A stretch of 12,557 nucleotides of DNA, taken from positions 1 through 12,557 of the forward strand of contig PSRN01000310.1 in assembly GCA_003176075.1 (NCBI GenBank), written 5' to 3'. The position numbers and the translations under genes were made by a program. Shown piece by piece: positions 1 to 6,277 of this stretch (its first letter is position 1; the number at the start of each line of letters is the position of its first letter). The DNA is from Bdellovibrio sp. GTDB taxonomy: Bacteria > Bdellovibrionota > Bdellovibrionia > Bdellovibrionales > Bdellovibrionaceae. The notes under the pieces were generated by a model. That model saw only the letters and a program-made list of their open reading frames with translations, ran no database searches and had not been told where the DNA came from.

Positions 1-1
1 G

Positions 2-586
2 CGCAAGACCGAGCAAAAGAATAAAGCCACCGCGGGCCCACCCCATCAGTTCGAGGAGTCCCATGAAGGCGAGGTGGTCTTCCCCCATTTCAATAAAGAA
101 CAAGCAGGAATCTTTCAGCCCTACCATATGAACAATCTGAATAAATCGGACCCGCTGTTGTCGACCGTGAGTCAAGACCTTCCCAAGGAGGTCGAGATTG
201 GCTCCTTCACGGCGCTCAACACGGACCGCCTCTTGTACTATTCCTTCTATGCACGGATTGAAGAACTTATTCGTGACAACTGGGAATCCGCCGTCCACAG
301 CACCATCGAAAAGACTCCCAGGGAAAAATTTGAAGCCAGCTTGCAAAGCGTTTGGAACACGGACCTTGAAATACTCCTCCGGCCCGACGGAAAATTTCAC
401 AAGGCCCTTCTCTTGAAAGGGGCGGGAATCGACGGCTTTGACTGGGCGGCCATGGATGCATTCAGCTCGGCGAAGATGTTTCCCAATCCTCATAAGGAAA
501 TGATTGAATCGGACGGCCTCGTCCACCTTAGGTACCGTTTTTCGGTGCACTTCAACCCCCGGGCCTTGGTCCGCCGGAGTCCCTAA
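2..586 (+). CDS. TonB family C-terminal domain protein (5' end outside window)
   Basis: The reading frame is open from the first full codon, so the gene starts upstream and only its C-terminal 194 residues are visible. An internal GTG at 74 is possible but has no convincing ribosome binding site. The last third matches the TonB C-terminal fold: a strand with a PDGK turn, then LLLKGAGIDGFDWAAMDAF, the usual glycine/aspartate plus helix pattern, a FPNP segment, and a final strand ending RYRFSVHFNP. In TonB-like proteins this periplasmic domain touches outer-membrane transporters, or serves in non-canonical envelope machines. The preceding segment is hydrophilic and charged. The missing N-terminus should carry the membrane anchor if this is a true TonB. 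It is followed 74 bp later by an outer-membrane protein gene on the same strand. The family call is by eye from the motif pattern. Confidence 0.75.
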   Translation, partial: RKTEQKNKATAGPPHQFEESHEGEVVFPHFNKEQAGIFQPYHMNNLNKSDPLLSTVSQDLPKEVEIGSFTALNTDRLLYYSFYARIEELIRDNWESAVHSTIEKTPREKFEASLQSVWNTDLEILLRPDGKFHKALLLKGAGIDGFDWAAMDAFSSAKMFPNPHKEMIESDGLVHLRYRFSVHFNPRALVRRSP

Positions 587-611
587 GCGACCGGTCAAAA
601 GCTGTCCAGAT

Positions 612-630
612 CACCACGGTGGCCGTGGTG
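612..630 (+). terminator. hairpin between the TonB-like and barrel genes, possible terminator
   Basis: CACCACGG (612-619) and CCGTGGTG (623-630) form a perfect 8-bp stem around a TGG loop, 26 bp after the TonB-like stop codon. The following bases are T-rich but not a clean T tract, so it could be a weak terminator or an attenuator before the barrel gene. The structure is seen directly; the role is inferred. Confidence 0.4.
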
Positions 631-660
631 TTGTCGAAGTGATTTTGCTAAACTGAAGGA

Positions 661-1275
661 ATGAAGCGAAGGCGAGCCCGAATCCGAATCCGACTTCCTG
701 CGATTCTTTTTGCATCCCTGTTCTGTTTGCTGCTGGCGCCACGGCCGGCGTTGGCGATCTTTACCGAACTTGGCCTTTCCTACAACTACAAGAAACTCAA
801 CTTTGATGACCAAAACAGCTTGGAAACGCAAGGAGCCACCGGCTCCATCGCGTTTTATGTCTGGGAGCGAATCGCCTTGGAACTCGCATACACCAACAGC
901 TTGTTGGTGAAGAAGGAATCTGAACTCGCAACCCCCGGCTCGACCTCGGTCCGAACGACAGTGCAGAAAGCGGATATCTATGAATTGACGGGGCAATTTC
1001 TTCTGAATTCCAATCGTCAGGGAGGCCTCCAACCCTACATTAAGGCGGGCGTGGCTTACATCAACAAGAGTCAGCGGATTCAGATCGACAACACCGATCC
1101 GCCGCCGCCGATCGCGGTGGCAGGCTGGGGCCCCAGCGCCGGCGTCGGACTCAAATACTTCTTCACCGAAAATCTTTCCATCCGCTTGAGTTACGACGTC
1201 GTGCGTACCCCAGTGGATACGGGCTCCACCGCGGACGACATCACGGGCCGAGCGGGGATCTCTTGGCTATTCTAA
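661..1275 (+). CDS. small outer-membrane beta-barrel protein
   Basis: The 204-residue product starts with a clear Sec signal peptide: a very basic n-region (KRRRARIRIR), a hydrophobic core, and an ALA cleavage site near residue 32. The mature part alternates polar and hydrophobic residues in the manner of transmembrane strands (for example GATGSIAFYVWERIALELAY and SAGVGLKYFFTENLSIRLSY). It ends in a strand with a terminal phenylalanine (GISWLF), the usual recognition signal for BAM-dependent outer-membrane insertion. Length and pattern fit 8-stranded OmpW/OmpA-like barrels. The ligand or transport role cannot be read from the sequence. An in-frame stop at 649 fixes the start region. AAGGA lies immediately against the ATG, which is unusually tight. 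The lipoprotein aminopeptidase gene follows after 53 bp on the same strand, so co-transcription is likely. Confidence 0.8.
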   Translation: MKRRRARIRIRLPAILFASLFCLLLAPRPALAIFTELGLSYNYKKLNFDDQNSLETQGATGSIAFYVWERIALELAYTNSLLVKKESELATPGSTSVRTTVQKADIYELTGQFLLNSNRQGGLQPYIKAGVAYINKSQRIQIDNTDPPPPIAVAGWGPSAGVGLKYFFTENLSIRLSYDVVRTPVDTGSTADDITGRAGISWLF

Positions 1276-1328
1276 GGGCCCTAAGGAAAACCGCAATCCA
1301 TTGGACCGCGGCACCTCCGCAGCGGCAG

Positions 1329-2399
1329 ATGTGCGAAAGGTGGAAATTTATCATCCTGCTGGGAGCGGTGTTGCCGCTGACCGGTTGCCAAATGGGATAT
1401 CTACTGCAATCCGCGACCGGCCAAATGGCCATGCTTCGCAAACGCGTCCCCATTGAAGAGGTTCTGCGCCAAGACACGCTGTCCGAGGAGAAGAAAGTCA
1501 AACTGAGGCTCGCTGAAAAAGCCAAGACCTTCGCCGAAGCCGAACTTGGCCTGAAAAAGACCGGCAGCTACCGTAGCTTTGTCCAGCTTGACCAGCCTTT
1601 CGTCACCTATGTGGTGAGCGCGGCTTCCCAATGGGAGCTCAAGCCGTATCTATGGCACTTCCCCATCGTCGGGGAAGTTCCGTACAAGGGATATTTCAAC
1701 GAAAAAGACGCCATTGAAGAGGATGAAGAACTCAAAAAGCAGGGACTTGATACCTTTCGCCGGGGTGTCTCGGCCTACAGCACTCTCGGTTGGTTCGATG
1801 ACCCGGTGCTGTCGTCGATGCTCGAGGACGAGGCTCATCATCTCGTCAACACGATCATTCACGAAACTGTCCATGCGACTCTCTACATCCGAAGCTCAGC
1901 CGATTTTAACGAACGCCTCGCCAGTTTCCTCGGCAATATGGGCGCGGAGCTTTTTTTCCTGCGCGAGGAAGGACCCGACTCGCCCACCGTGGCGCGGATC
2001 CGGGCGGAGAACGCCGATGAAAAGTTATTTTCAACATTTATTTCAAAGGAACTTCGTGACCTGGAAGACTGGTACAAGACTTCGCCGGAGCACAACGAAG
2101 AGCGGAGAACAACCCGTTTGGAATCCATCGCCCATCACTTCAGCGAAGAGGTCTTGCCTCATCTACAAAGTGATTCCTATCGGCGCTTCGCCAACATCAA
2201 ATTGAACAATGCCCGCCTGCTGCTCTTCAAAACTTATGTGGCGGATCAGTCAGATTACGAGCGGGTGTACGATAAGCTGGAGCGCAATTTTCCCCTTTTC
2301 GTGAAGCTCGCGCAAAAGCTGGAAAAAGAAGAGCATCCTGAAGCCAAACTTAAGGAATGGGACGCAAAGACACCCGAAGAACTGCGGGCCATGCTCTAA
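1329..2399 (+). CDS. lipoprotein zinc aminopeptidase, COG4324/PF10023 family
   Basis: The reading frame is open from a TTG at 1263, but I choose ATG 1329. It gives a proper lipoprotein signal, with a hydrophobic stretch then LPLTGC and lipidation on Cys20. It also avoids overlap with the barrel gene. The mature protein has a gluzincin-type zinc site: HETVH at residues 178-182, with a downstream glutamate at about 195 in FNERLASFLG as probable third ligand. The surrounding NTIIHETVHATLYI and NERLASF are characteristic of the putative aminopeptidase family (COG4324). The rest is mainly helical and rich in charge, also typical of this family. It probably removes N-terminal residues from peptides at the periplasmic face of a membrane. 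Its stop overlaps a candidate ATG at 2399 (TAATG), next to the transporter remnant, suggesting an original peptidase plus peptide-uptake pair. The substrate is unknown. Confidence 0.85.
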   Translation: MCERWKFIILLGAVLPLTGCQMGYLLQSATGQMAMLRKRVPIEEVLRQDTLSEEKKVKLRLAEKAKTFAEAELGLKKTGSYRSFVQLDQPFVTYVVSAASQWELKPYLWHFPIVGEVPYKGYFNEKDAIEEDEELKKQGLDTFRRGVSAYSTLGWFDDPVLSSMLEDEAHHLVNTIIHETVHATLYIRSSADFNERLASFLGNMGAELFFLREEGPDSPTVARIRAENADEKLFSTFISKELRDLEDWYKTSPEHNEERRTTRLESIAHHFSEEVLPHLQSDSYRRFANIKLNNARLLLFKTYVADQSDYERVYDKLERNFPLFVKLAQKLEKEEHPEAKLKEWDAKTPEELRAML

Positions 2400-2433
2400 T
2401 GGAAAAGCGATCCGGGGCCGGCCATCAAAAGAC

Positions 2434-2718
2434 TTGGCAAGCGCCTTAGTGATCACGGTCGGAGAGTTCTTTGTGACTCCCATTGGCCTCTCGTTGGTCA
2501 CCAAGGTGGCACCGGCGCGCCTGGTGGGGATGATGATGGGTTTTTGGTTTCTTGCAATGTTTTTTGGTAACTATCTCGCCGGCTACATCGGCATGTACTA
2601 TGAAACGATGCCAAGGGAAGTGTATTTTCTTTTGCTGATGGGACTCGGTGTGGCCGTAGGCGGGTCGATCTTCATCCTTCAACGGCCCCTCAAGAACGCC
2701 ATAGGACATGATGTTTAA
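2434..2718 (+). pseudogene. 3' remnant of a POT/PTR peptide:proton symporter
   Basis: The 94-residue frame encodes only the last two to three membrane segments of a POT (PTR2) family major-facilitator transporter. The stretch VITVGEFFVTPIGLSLVTKV, then AP-RLVGMMMGFWFLA, corresponds to the family's conserved late helix (GE-sP-GLS-V-K-aP-r--g-mMG-wFL). It is followed by another hydrophobic helix and a short basic tail. A full POT protein has 12 to 14 helices and about 450-550 residues, so most of the gene is missing. There is no good start codon in frame; 2434 is a TTG with no ribosome binding site. An ATG at 2399, overlapping the peptidase stop codon, opens a different frame that ends at 2449. 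This is consistent with an internal, frameshifting deletion that kept the original start and the last exon-like 3' piece. It is almost certainly non-functional. Confidence 0.75.
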
Positions 2719-2719
2719 T

Positions 2720-3055
2720 TCATGCGCCGACGTCTGACCAAGCAACACAGATTTTACCGTCTGCCGTAAAACTACCTTTGTCGTCCGAACGAGAGAACGG
2801 GTTAGTTGTCCCCATCGGTTGAATCCTATATGGCTTGTTGCCAAAAAGATGAAGGGCGATCAAGGTCAGGTCGTACGGATCTTCACAAAGGTAAATAACA
2901 GAAGTGAGTTTCAGAGCTGAGCGGTAAAACTCGACTCGTTCCTTTAATTCTCCCGCCAATTCAGGCAACTGGCTTATTCCATGTTCTATTCCCTCAGTGG
3001 CAAAAACGACGGAAGAGGTGAAGAGCGCAAAAAATAAAAATAAAATATGTCTCAT
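2720..3055 (-). CDS. small secreted protein of unknown function
   Basis: ATG 3055 is chosen because the product then begins MRHILFLFFALFTSSVVFA, a clean signal peptide. A GTG at 3133 would bury this signal behind 26 residues. The 111-residue precursor gives a mature protein of about 92 residues with two cysteines (CEDPYD and GKICVAW), a possible disulphide. It contains a predicted helix rich in Glu/Leu (QLPELAGELKERVEFYRSAL) and a C-terminal strand-like segment. I recognise no family. The gene is convergent with the transporter remnant, with stop codons 1 bp apart. It lies 92 bp downstream of another secreted protein gene on the same strand. No clear Shine-Dalgarno precedes the ATG, while a candidate promoter at 3066-3094 would make the leader only a few bases long. 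Confidence 0.65.
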   Translation of the reverse strand: MRHILFLFFALFTSSVVFATEGIEHGISQLPELAGELKERVEFYRSALKLTSVIYLCEDPYDLTLIALHLFGNKPYRIQPMGTTNPFSRSDDKGSFTADGKICVAWSDVGA

Positions 3056-3065
3056 TAAGAGCGAA

Positions 3066-3094
3066 GAGATAGGCGACGGTAAATAACCTGTCAA
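3066..3094 (-). promoter_or_regulatory. candidate sigma-70 promoter for the 111-residue secreted protein
   Basis: On the minus strand a perfect -35 hexamer TTGACA (3089-3094) is followed after 17 bp by TATCTC (3066-3071), a poor -10. The predicted transcription start would be around 3059, only about 4 bases before the ATG at 3055. That would explain the absent Shine-Dalgarno if the message is nearly leaderless. Only the -35 box is strong. Confidence 0.3.
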
Positions 3095-3147
3095 TCGATT
3101 TGAAGAGATGCGTCCAAAAACAGGGATAGGCACTGGTTTGGGACTTT

Positions 3148-3951
3148 TTAGTGAACCTGGTTGCAGTTGATGTTTCGCACCGTCGAAACAATATTCAAGG
3201 GCAGGGCGGGTTCTGATGGTTGGGGTGGCGCATGATGCTTTGGTCGCAGAAAAGCGGGGTAATCCAGGAGAAGAGGTTTAATTATATCCCCACGGCGAAA
3301 AACAATTTTTGTATCGCCCACCGTCACGGAGTTAATGTCTTTGGAGGGACCGGCAAAACCTATCACGAAATCGCCCTTGAGCGCGTTGTCGTATTCAAAA
3401 AAATAAAAGCTCCCACGAAAGTGAATTGCCCCAAGGGCGAAGATCTTTGAAGAATTACTGGAATTCCCTGATGAAAACTCCCTGGGATCAGGTACTCTGA
3501 ACGCGTGCACTGTCACCACTTCGTTCCTCCAGATCATTTGGGTGGTTTCCAAACGATCGACGCCAGTCACCCAGGATCCCCTGTGCTGGATCCTCGAGTA
3601 CTGAACTCCTTCCGGCGTAAAGATGTAAATGAGATCGCTTTCGCCATCTCGAAACACCATCGACGTGGACGAAATTTTCTCGTGGGCAAGCTGAGTCGTT
3701 TTAACTTTCGAACCAGCGTGAATTACTTCTGATTTTCCCGGCAGCGAAACAGAAACCAGCTGATATTCCGGAAAACTTCTTGCAAGGTTGGTTGTCAAAT
3801 TTCTCAATGAGGGCCTGCCAGCCCGGTCAACTGTAAGCCCAAACCGATTGAAAGCCAGATCGAAAGTAGCCGAATAATCGGGCGTATCAGCCCAAAGGAC
3901 AGGCGACAACACGAAAACAACAAATAAAATACCCGCGGGAGTAAGTCGCAT
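3148..3951 (-). CDS. secreted protein of unknown function, 267 residues
   Basis: The product starts MRLTPAGILFVVFVLSPVLWA, a signal peptide with cleavage expected after the WA near residue 21. The mature protein looks mostly beta, with many short alternating segments such as SDLIYIFTPEGVQY, KIFALGAIHFRGSFYFFEY and DTKIVFRRGDII. It has a serine/asparagine-rich patch (SSGNSSNSSK) and a proline-rich C-terminal linker (PKHHAPPQPSEPALPLN) before the single late cysteine. No catalytic motif or known domain is evident to me. GGAAGG lies 9 bases before the ATG as a plausible Shine-Dalgarno. The start codon is only 43 bp from the large palindrome at 3995-4161, so that element must sit in its promoter or leader region. 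The gene is same-strand with the smaller secreted gene downstream and the two may share a process. Confidence 0.7.
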   Translation of the reverse strand: MRLTPAGILFVVFVLSPVLWADTPDYSATFDLAFNRFGLTVDRAGRPSLRNLTTNLARSFPEYQLVSVSLPGKSEVIHAGSKVKTTQLAHEKISSTSMVFRDGESDLIYIFTPEGVQYSRIQHRGSWVTGVDRLETTQMIWRNEVVTVHAFRVPDPREFSSGNSSNSSKIFALGAIHFRGSFYFFEYDNALKGDFVIGFAGPSKDINSVTVGDTKIVFRRGDIIKPLLLDYPAFLRPKHHAPPQPSEPALPLNIVSTVRNINCNQVH

Positions 3952-3994
3952 CTCAGTCCACCTTCCGTCTCATCTTTCTTCTAAGCTTGAAGCC

Positions 3995-4161
3995 AGTCCT
4001 CTTGCCGGATGATTTTTAGACTTTTTGCGTTGCGGATTTTTAGCCAAGCCTTCGTTGTTTCGCCCTCAACGTAGCTCAGTGGCTACGCCTTCGGGCTCAC
4101 GCCTCGGGTTGGCTAAAAATCCGCAACGCAAAAAGTCTAAAAATCATCCGGCAAGAGGACT
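3995..4161. repeat. 167-bp element with perfect 53-bp inverted arms
   Basis: Left arm 3995-4047 and right arm 4109-4161 are exact reverse complements over all 53 positions, with mismatches directly outside and inside. The 61-nt centre (4048-4108) contains a 6-bp stem CGTAGC/GCTACG (4070-4075 with 4082-4087). Directly after it is GCC-TTCG-GGC (4087-4096), a C(UUCG)G-type mini-hairpin. Each arm also carries GATTTTTAG or its complement twice, 24 bp apart (4011-4019 and 4035-4043 in the left arm). Transcribed from either strand it would give a very long, extremely stable hairpin. It lies downstream of the sigma-factor operon and just upstream of the secreted-protein gene starting at 3951. It could be a terminator-insulator, a MITE or REP-like mobile repeat, or a structured RNA. 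No encoded protein is evident in it, and the flanks show no adjacent target-site duplication. Confidence 0.9.
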
Positions 4162-4269
4162 AAGTGATCTATCAATTGTCGACGCATTTCTCAACAAAAC
4201 GACGCCAAGTCTCAGGTCCTTTGGAAGTTCCAGTTGCCCGATTGAAAAATGTTCAGCAATGGCGATTTA

Positions 4270-4299
4270 GTCTTTGCCGGTCTTGGTCGGTCTTTGTCA
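4270..4299. repeat. three 10-bp imperfect tandem repeats
   Basis: GTCTTTGCCG (4270-4279), GTCTTGGTCG (4280-4289) and GTCTTTGTCA (4290-4299) are three adjacent copies of a GTCTTkGyCr unit. The 10-bp period matches one helical turn, as for stacked protein-binding sites. They begin 14 bp past the stop codon of the small gene at 4314-4550. Together with the large palindrome, they occupy the otherwise gene-free stretch 3952-4313. I see no gene in that stretch. Confidence 0.6.
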
Positions 4300-4313
4300 T
4301 TTCAACTGACGTC

Positions 4314-4550
4314 TCAAGGCAGCGGCCTCAGCCTGACGGCTTCGATAATGCGGCGATAAAGATCGTCGAGGTTGTGATCGTCGTGGTTGTGATCGTCAGG
4401 AATTTCGCTTTTGATCTTGGGCAACAGCCGAGGAGGATTTTTCCTCACTGGTTCGATTTTCACCAGATCGCTGAACGTCCCGGTCTTTTTGCGCCGCCTA
4501 GATATCTTAGTCACCTTCCGAAAGGGCAAAATTGTTGCGGACCCACTCAT
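4314..4550 (-). CDS. small basic, His/Asp-containing protein coupled to the ECF sigma gene
   Basis: The ATG (4548-4550) overlaps the sigma-factor TGA as ATGA, the classic arrangement for translational coupling, and is the main reason to accept this 78-residue frame. The N-terminal half is strongly basic (TKISRRRKKTGTF, then KIEPVRKNPPRLLPKIK). The C-terminal half has an acidic/histidine tract (DDHNHDDHNLDD) followed by a probable amphipathic helix (LYRRIIEAVRLRP). The tract is encoded by a 15-bp tandem repeat at 4361-4397 and could bind a metal. There is no membrane segment and no zinc-finger anti-sigma (ZAS, HxxxCxxC) motif, so it is not a standard anti-sigma factor. A cytoplasmic sigma partner is an inference from position alone. 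I do not recognise the family. Confidence 0.6.
   Translation of the reverse strand: MSGSATILPFRKVTKISRRRKKTGTFSDLVKIEPVRKNPPRLLPKIKSEIPDDHNHDDHNLDDLYRRIIEAVRLRPLP
4361..4397. repeat. 15-bp tandem repeat inside the small coupled gene
   Basis: GATCGTCGAGGTTGT (4361-4375), GATCGTCGTGGTTGT (4376-4390) and the partial GATCGTC (4391-4397) make about 2.5 copies with one mismatch. Fifteen bases equals five codons, so copy-number change keeps the minus-strand frame. Each unit encodes a variation of Asp-Asp-His-Asn-X. Confidence 0.8.
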
Positions 4551-5191
4551 GCGTCGACCTCCACCATCACCTGATTCTGAATCAATTCATCCGTACCCCA
4601 ACTCACGGTTCGCAAATCGCCACGGTCCCCGACGACATCCTTGAGTTTCATCAGGGCATGGCGGAAGTTGGCCTTGGCGGTGTCGTAAGGACACTCCATG
4701 ATCTCGGCAATCTCCTTGAAACTGAGATTCTCGTACACGCGCAGAACAAGCGCGGTCCGCTGGCGGAAAGGCAACCGGTCCACCTCAGCCCTGAGTTCGC
4801 GAGCGATGACTTCCCGGCGCAGCGAGATTTCCGCCGTTGGGGCCACGGCCAAAATCACCTTCTCACAATCCACCTGTCCCTCCCGCCGCCCCCGCAGTTT
4901 GTTTTTTGCCGTGTTCACGGCGATTTGATAAAGCCAGCTGCGAAAGCTGCATTGCCCTTCGAGGCTGCGGAGGCGCTCGAAGGCTTTGAGGAAAGCCTCC
5001 TGAGCCACGTCCTCGGCCGCCGCCAAATCCCTGGTGAATTTGATGGCTAGGCGAAGAAGGCCTCGCTGGTGCTTTCTCACCAACAGCGAAAAAGCGTCTC
5101 GCTGGCCAGCGAGGACCGCCGCGACAAGCTCCCCATCTTCTTTGGCATTTAGCTCTTCGATCACTGGAATCCAAGTTTCACTCCCGCCCAT
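4547..5191 (-). CDS. RNA polymerase ECF sigma factor, RpoE-like
   Basis: The frame extends to a TTG at 5284, but ATG 5191 is preferred. It is preceded by a G-rich Shine-Dalgarno-like run (AAGGGGGGG) and gives the normal ECF length (214 residues). Region 2 is clear: DAFSLLVRKHQRGLLRLAIK, then DLAAAEDVAQEAFLKAFERL (the 2.2 core-binding helix) and FRSWLYQIAVNTAKNKLR for -10 recognition. Region 4 follows a variable linker: VDRLPFRQRTALVLRVYENL, then SFKEIAEIMECPYDTAKANF, a helix-turn-helix for the -35 element. The protein directs core RNA polymerase to a specific promoter set, typically envelope or stress genes. The gene follows dgcB by 114 bp. B. bacteriovorus, as I recall, has the RpoE-like Bd0743 beside dgcB, so this is probably its ortholog. 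No ZAS-type anti-sigma gene lies next to it; the coupled small gene takes that place. Confidence 0.92.
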   Translation of the reverse strand: MGGSETWIPVIEELNAKEDGELVAAVLAGQRDAFSLLVRKHQRGLLRLAIKFTRDLAAAEDVAQEAFLKAFERLRSLEGQCSFRSWLYQIAVNTAKNKLRGRREGQVDCEKVILAVAPTAEISLRREVIARELRAEVDRLPFRQRTALVLRVYENLSFKEIAEIMECPYDTAKANFRHALMKLKDVVGDRGDLRTVSWGTDELIQNQVMVEVDA

Positions 5192-5305
5192 AGGACACAC
5201 CCCCCCTTGCAATCGGTGAATCAAGACTTCTGACACCGTGATTCTTCCATTGTGCAAGCTAAGGACCAGGCCAGGGGTGATCAATTCAGTGGCAAATTGG
5301 CCCTA

Positions 5306-6247
5306 TTAGTTCCCGACCGTGACCCGATTGCGGCCGTTTTGCTTTGATTGATAGAGAACTTCGTCACCACGCTTAAAGAAGAGGTCCCAATCGGATTCGT
5401 TGGGCCTGCGCGCGACCACCCCGAGGGACACTTTCACCGACATTGTTTTGCCTTCGAATTCAAATTTGGTCGACTCAATGGTGACCCGAATCCGTTCCGC
5501 CACCTCGGCGGCCGACCGCAAGGAAGTTCCACTGAGAAGAATGACAAACTCTTCTCCCCCATACCGGGCAAAGAAGTCGTGCGACCGGACGACCTTGGTT
5601 GAAATAACCTCGGCCATTGTCTTGAGGACATAATCGCCCGCCGGATGGCCAAACTGATCGTTGATTTTCTTAAAGAAATCAATATCCAGCACAATAAGGC
5701 TTAAATCCTCTGATAGAATTTCGGAGCGCTTGATCAATTCCGGCGCCCGCTCGAGCAGAGCCCCTTTGGTGTGGACTCCAGTCAGCGCGTCCTTGTCGGC
5801 CTTCTCGTTGAGTTCGCGGTTGGTGACGGCTTCGATGTTTCCCTTTTCAAGAAACTTCAAAATCACGTTGCCCGCTTTGATTTGGTCATTGTTCTTCAGC
5901 CGGTGGGGGGTCATCGGCGGAATAATCTGGCCATTGACCACCGTCTTATTCGCCGATCCCAGATCGATAATATTCACCTCGTGGCCCATGACGATCAGGC
6001 GAGCGTGGCTTCGGCTCACCGATCGGTCATCCAGCTGGATGGAACAATCAATGGCCCGTCCAATAATGTATTCTGAAAGCGTCAATGGGAACTGCTTTCC
6101 CACGTACCCTTGCGGTCCCAAAAGGACGACCAGCGCCGGCGGTGCTTCGTCAGCCGCTCGCATGCGACCGCTGAATGTCTCGCCCGTGACAATACTGGTT
6201 TTCTCGGTGCTATCTTCTGATCCGAATCCGACTGACATTGAAACCAT
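5306..6247 (-). CDS. dgcB: FHA-GGDEF diguanylate cyclase, DgcB-like
   Basis: The 313-residue protein has three parts. Residues 1-35 are a flexible Ser/Thr-rich tail. Residues ~38-135 are a forkhead-associated domain, with GR at 63-64, SRSH at 78-81, and N100 plus NG at 105-106 forming the phosphothreonine pocket. Residues ~150-313 are a GGDEF domain. The cyclase signature is GGEEF (230-234) with the metal-binding LDIDFF upstream (D188), so it should make cyclic di-GMP from two GTP. RSHD (221-224), five residues before GGEEF, is an intact inhibitory I-site. This architecture, including a phosphorylatable tail read by the FHA domain, is known for B. bacteriovorus DgcB (Bd0742), which is required for prey invasion. 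No membrane segment is seen, so it is cytoplasmic. It starts 30 bp after pgi, so the two are probably co-transcribed. Which tail residue is phosphorylated cannot be told here. Confidence 0.92.
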   Translation of the reverse strand: MVSMSVGFGSEDSTEKTSIVTGETFSGRMRAADEAPPALVVLLGPQGYVGKQFPLTLSEYIIGRAIDCSIQLDDRSVSRSHARLIVMGHEVNIIDLGSANKTVVNGQIIPPMTPHRLKNNDQIKAGNVILKFLEKGNIEAVTNRELNEKADKDALTGVHTKGALLERAPELIKRSEILSEDLSLIVLDIDFFKKINDQFGHPAGDYVLKTMAEVISTKVVRSHDFFARYGGEEFVILLSGTSLRSAAEVAERIRVTIESTKFEFEGKTMSVKVSLGVVARRPNESDWDLFFKRGDEVLYQSKQNGRNRVTVGN

Positions 6248-6277
6248 TATAGATTTGCCTGCGGGCCGGCTGCAAGG

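Noticed and set aside
1263..1328. Upstream TTG extension of the aminopeptidase
   Set aside because: It would overlap the barrel gene and place 22 polar residues before an otherwise perfect lipoprotein signal peptide.
4068..4090. GTAGCTCAGTGG-like string resembling a tRNA D-arm inside the palindrome loop
   Set aside because: No matching acceptor stem, anticodon arm or T-arm (GGTTCGAATCC-type) sequence surrounds it; the bases instead form a simple 6-bp hairpin.
4162..4269. Possible gene remnant between the palindrome and the 10-bp repeats
   Set aside because: Neither strand gives a recognisable protein segment; the open frames are short and unlike any family I know.
4025..5050. Plus-strand ORFs of 75-172 codons over the palindrome and the sigma operon
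   Set aside because: They are antisense shadows of the palindrome, the coupled small gene and the sigma factor, and have no domain pattern or ribosome binding site of their own.
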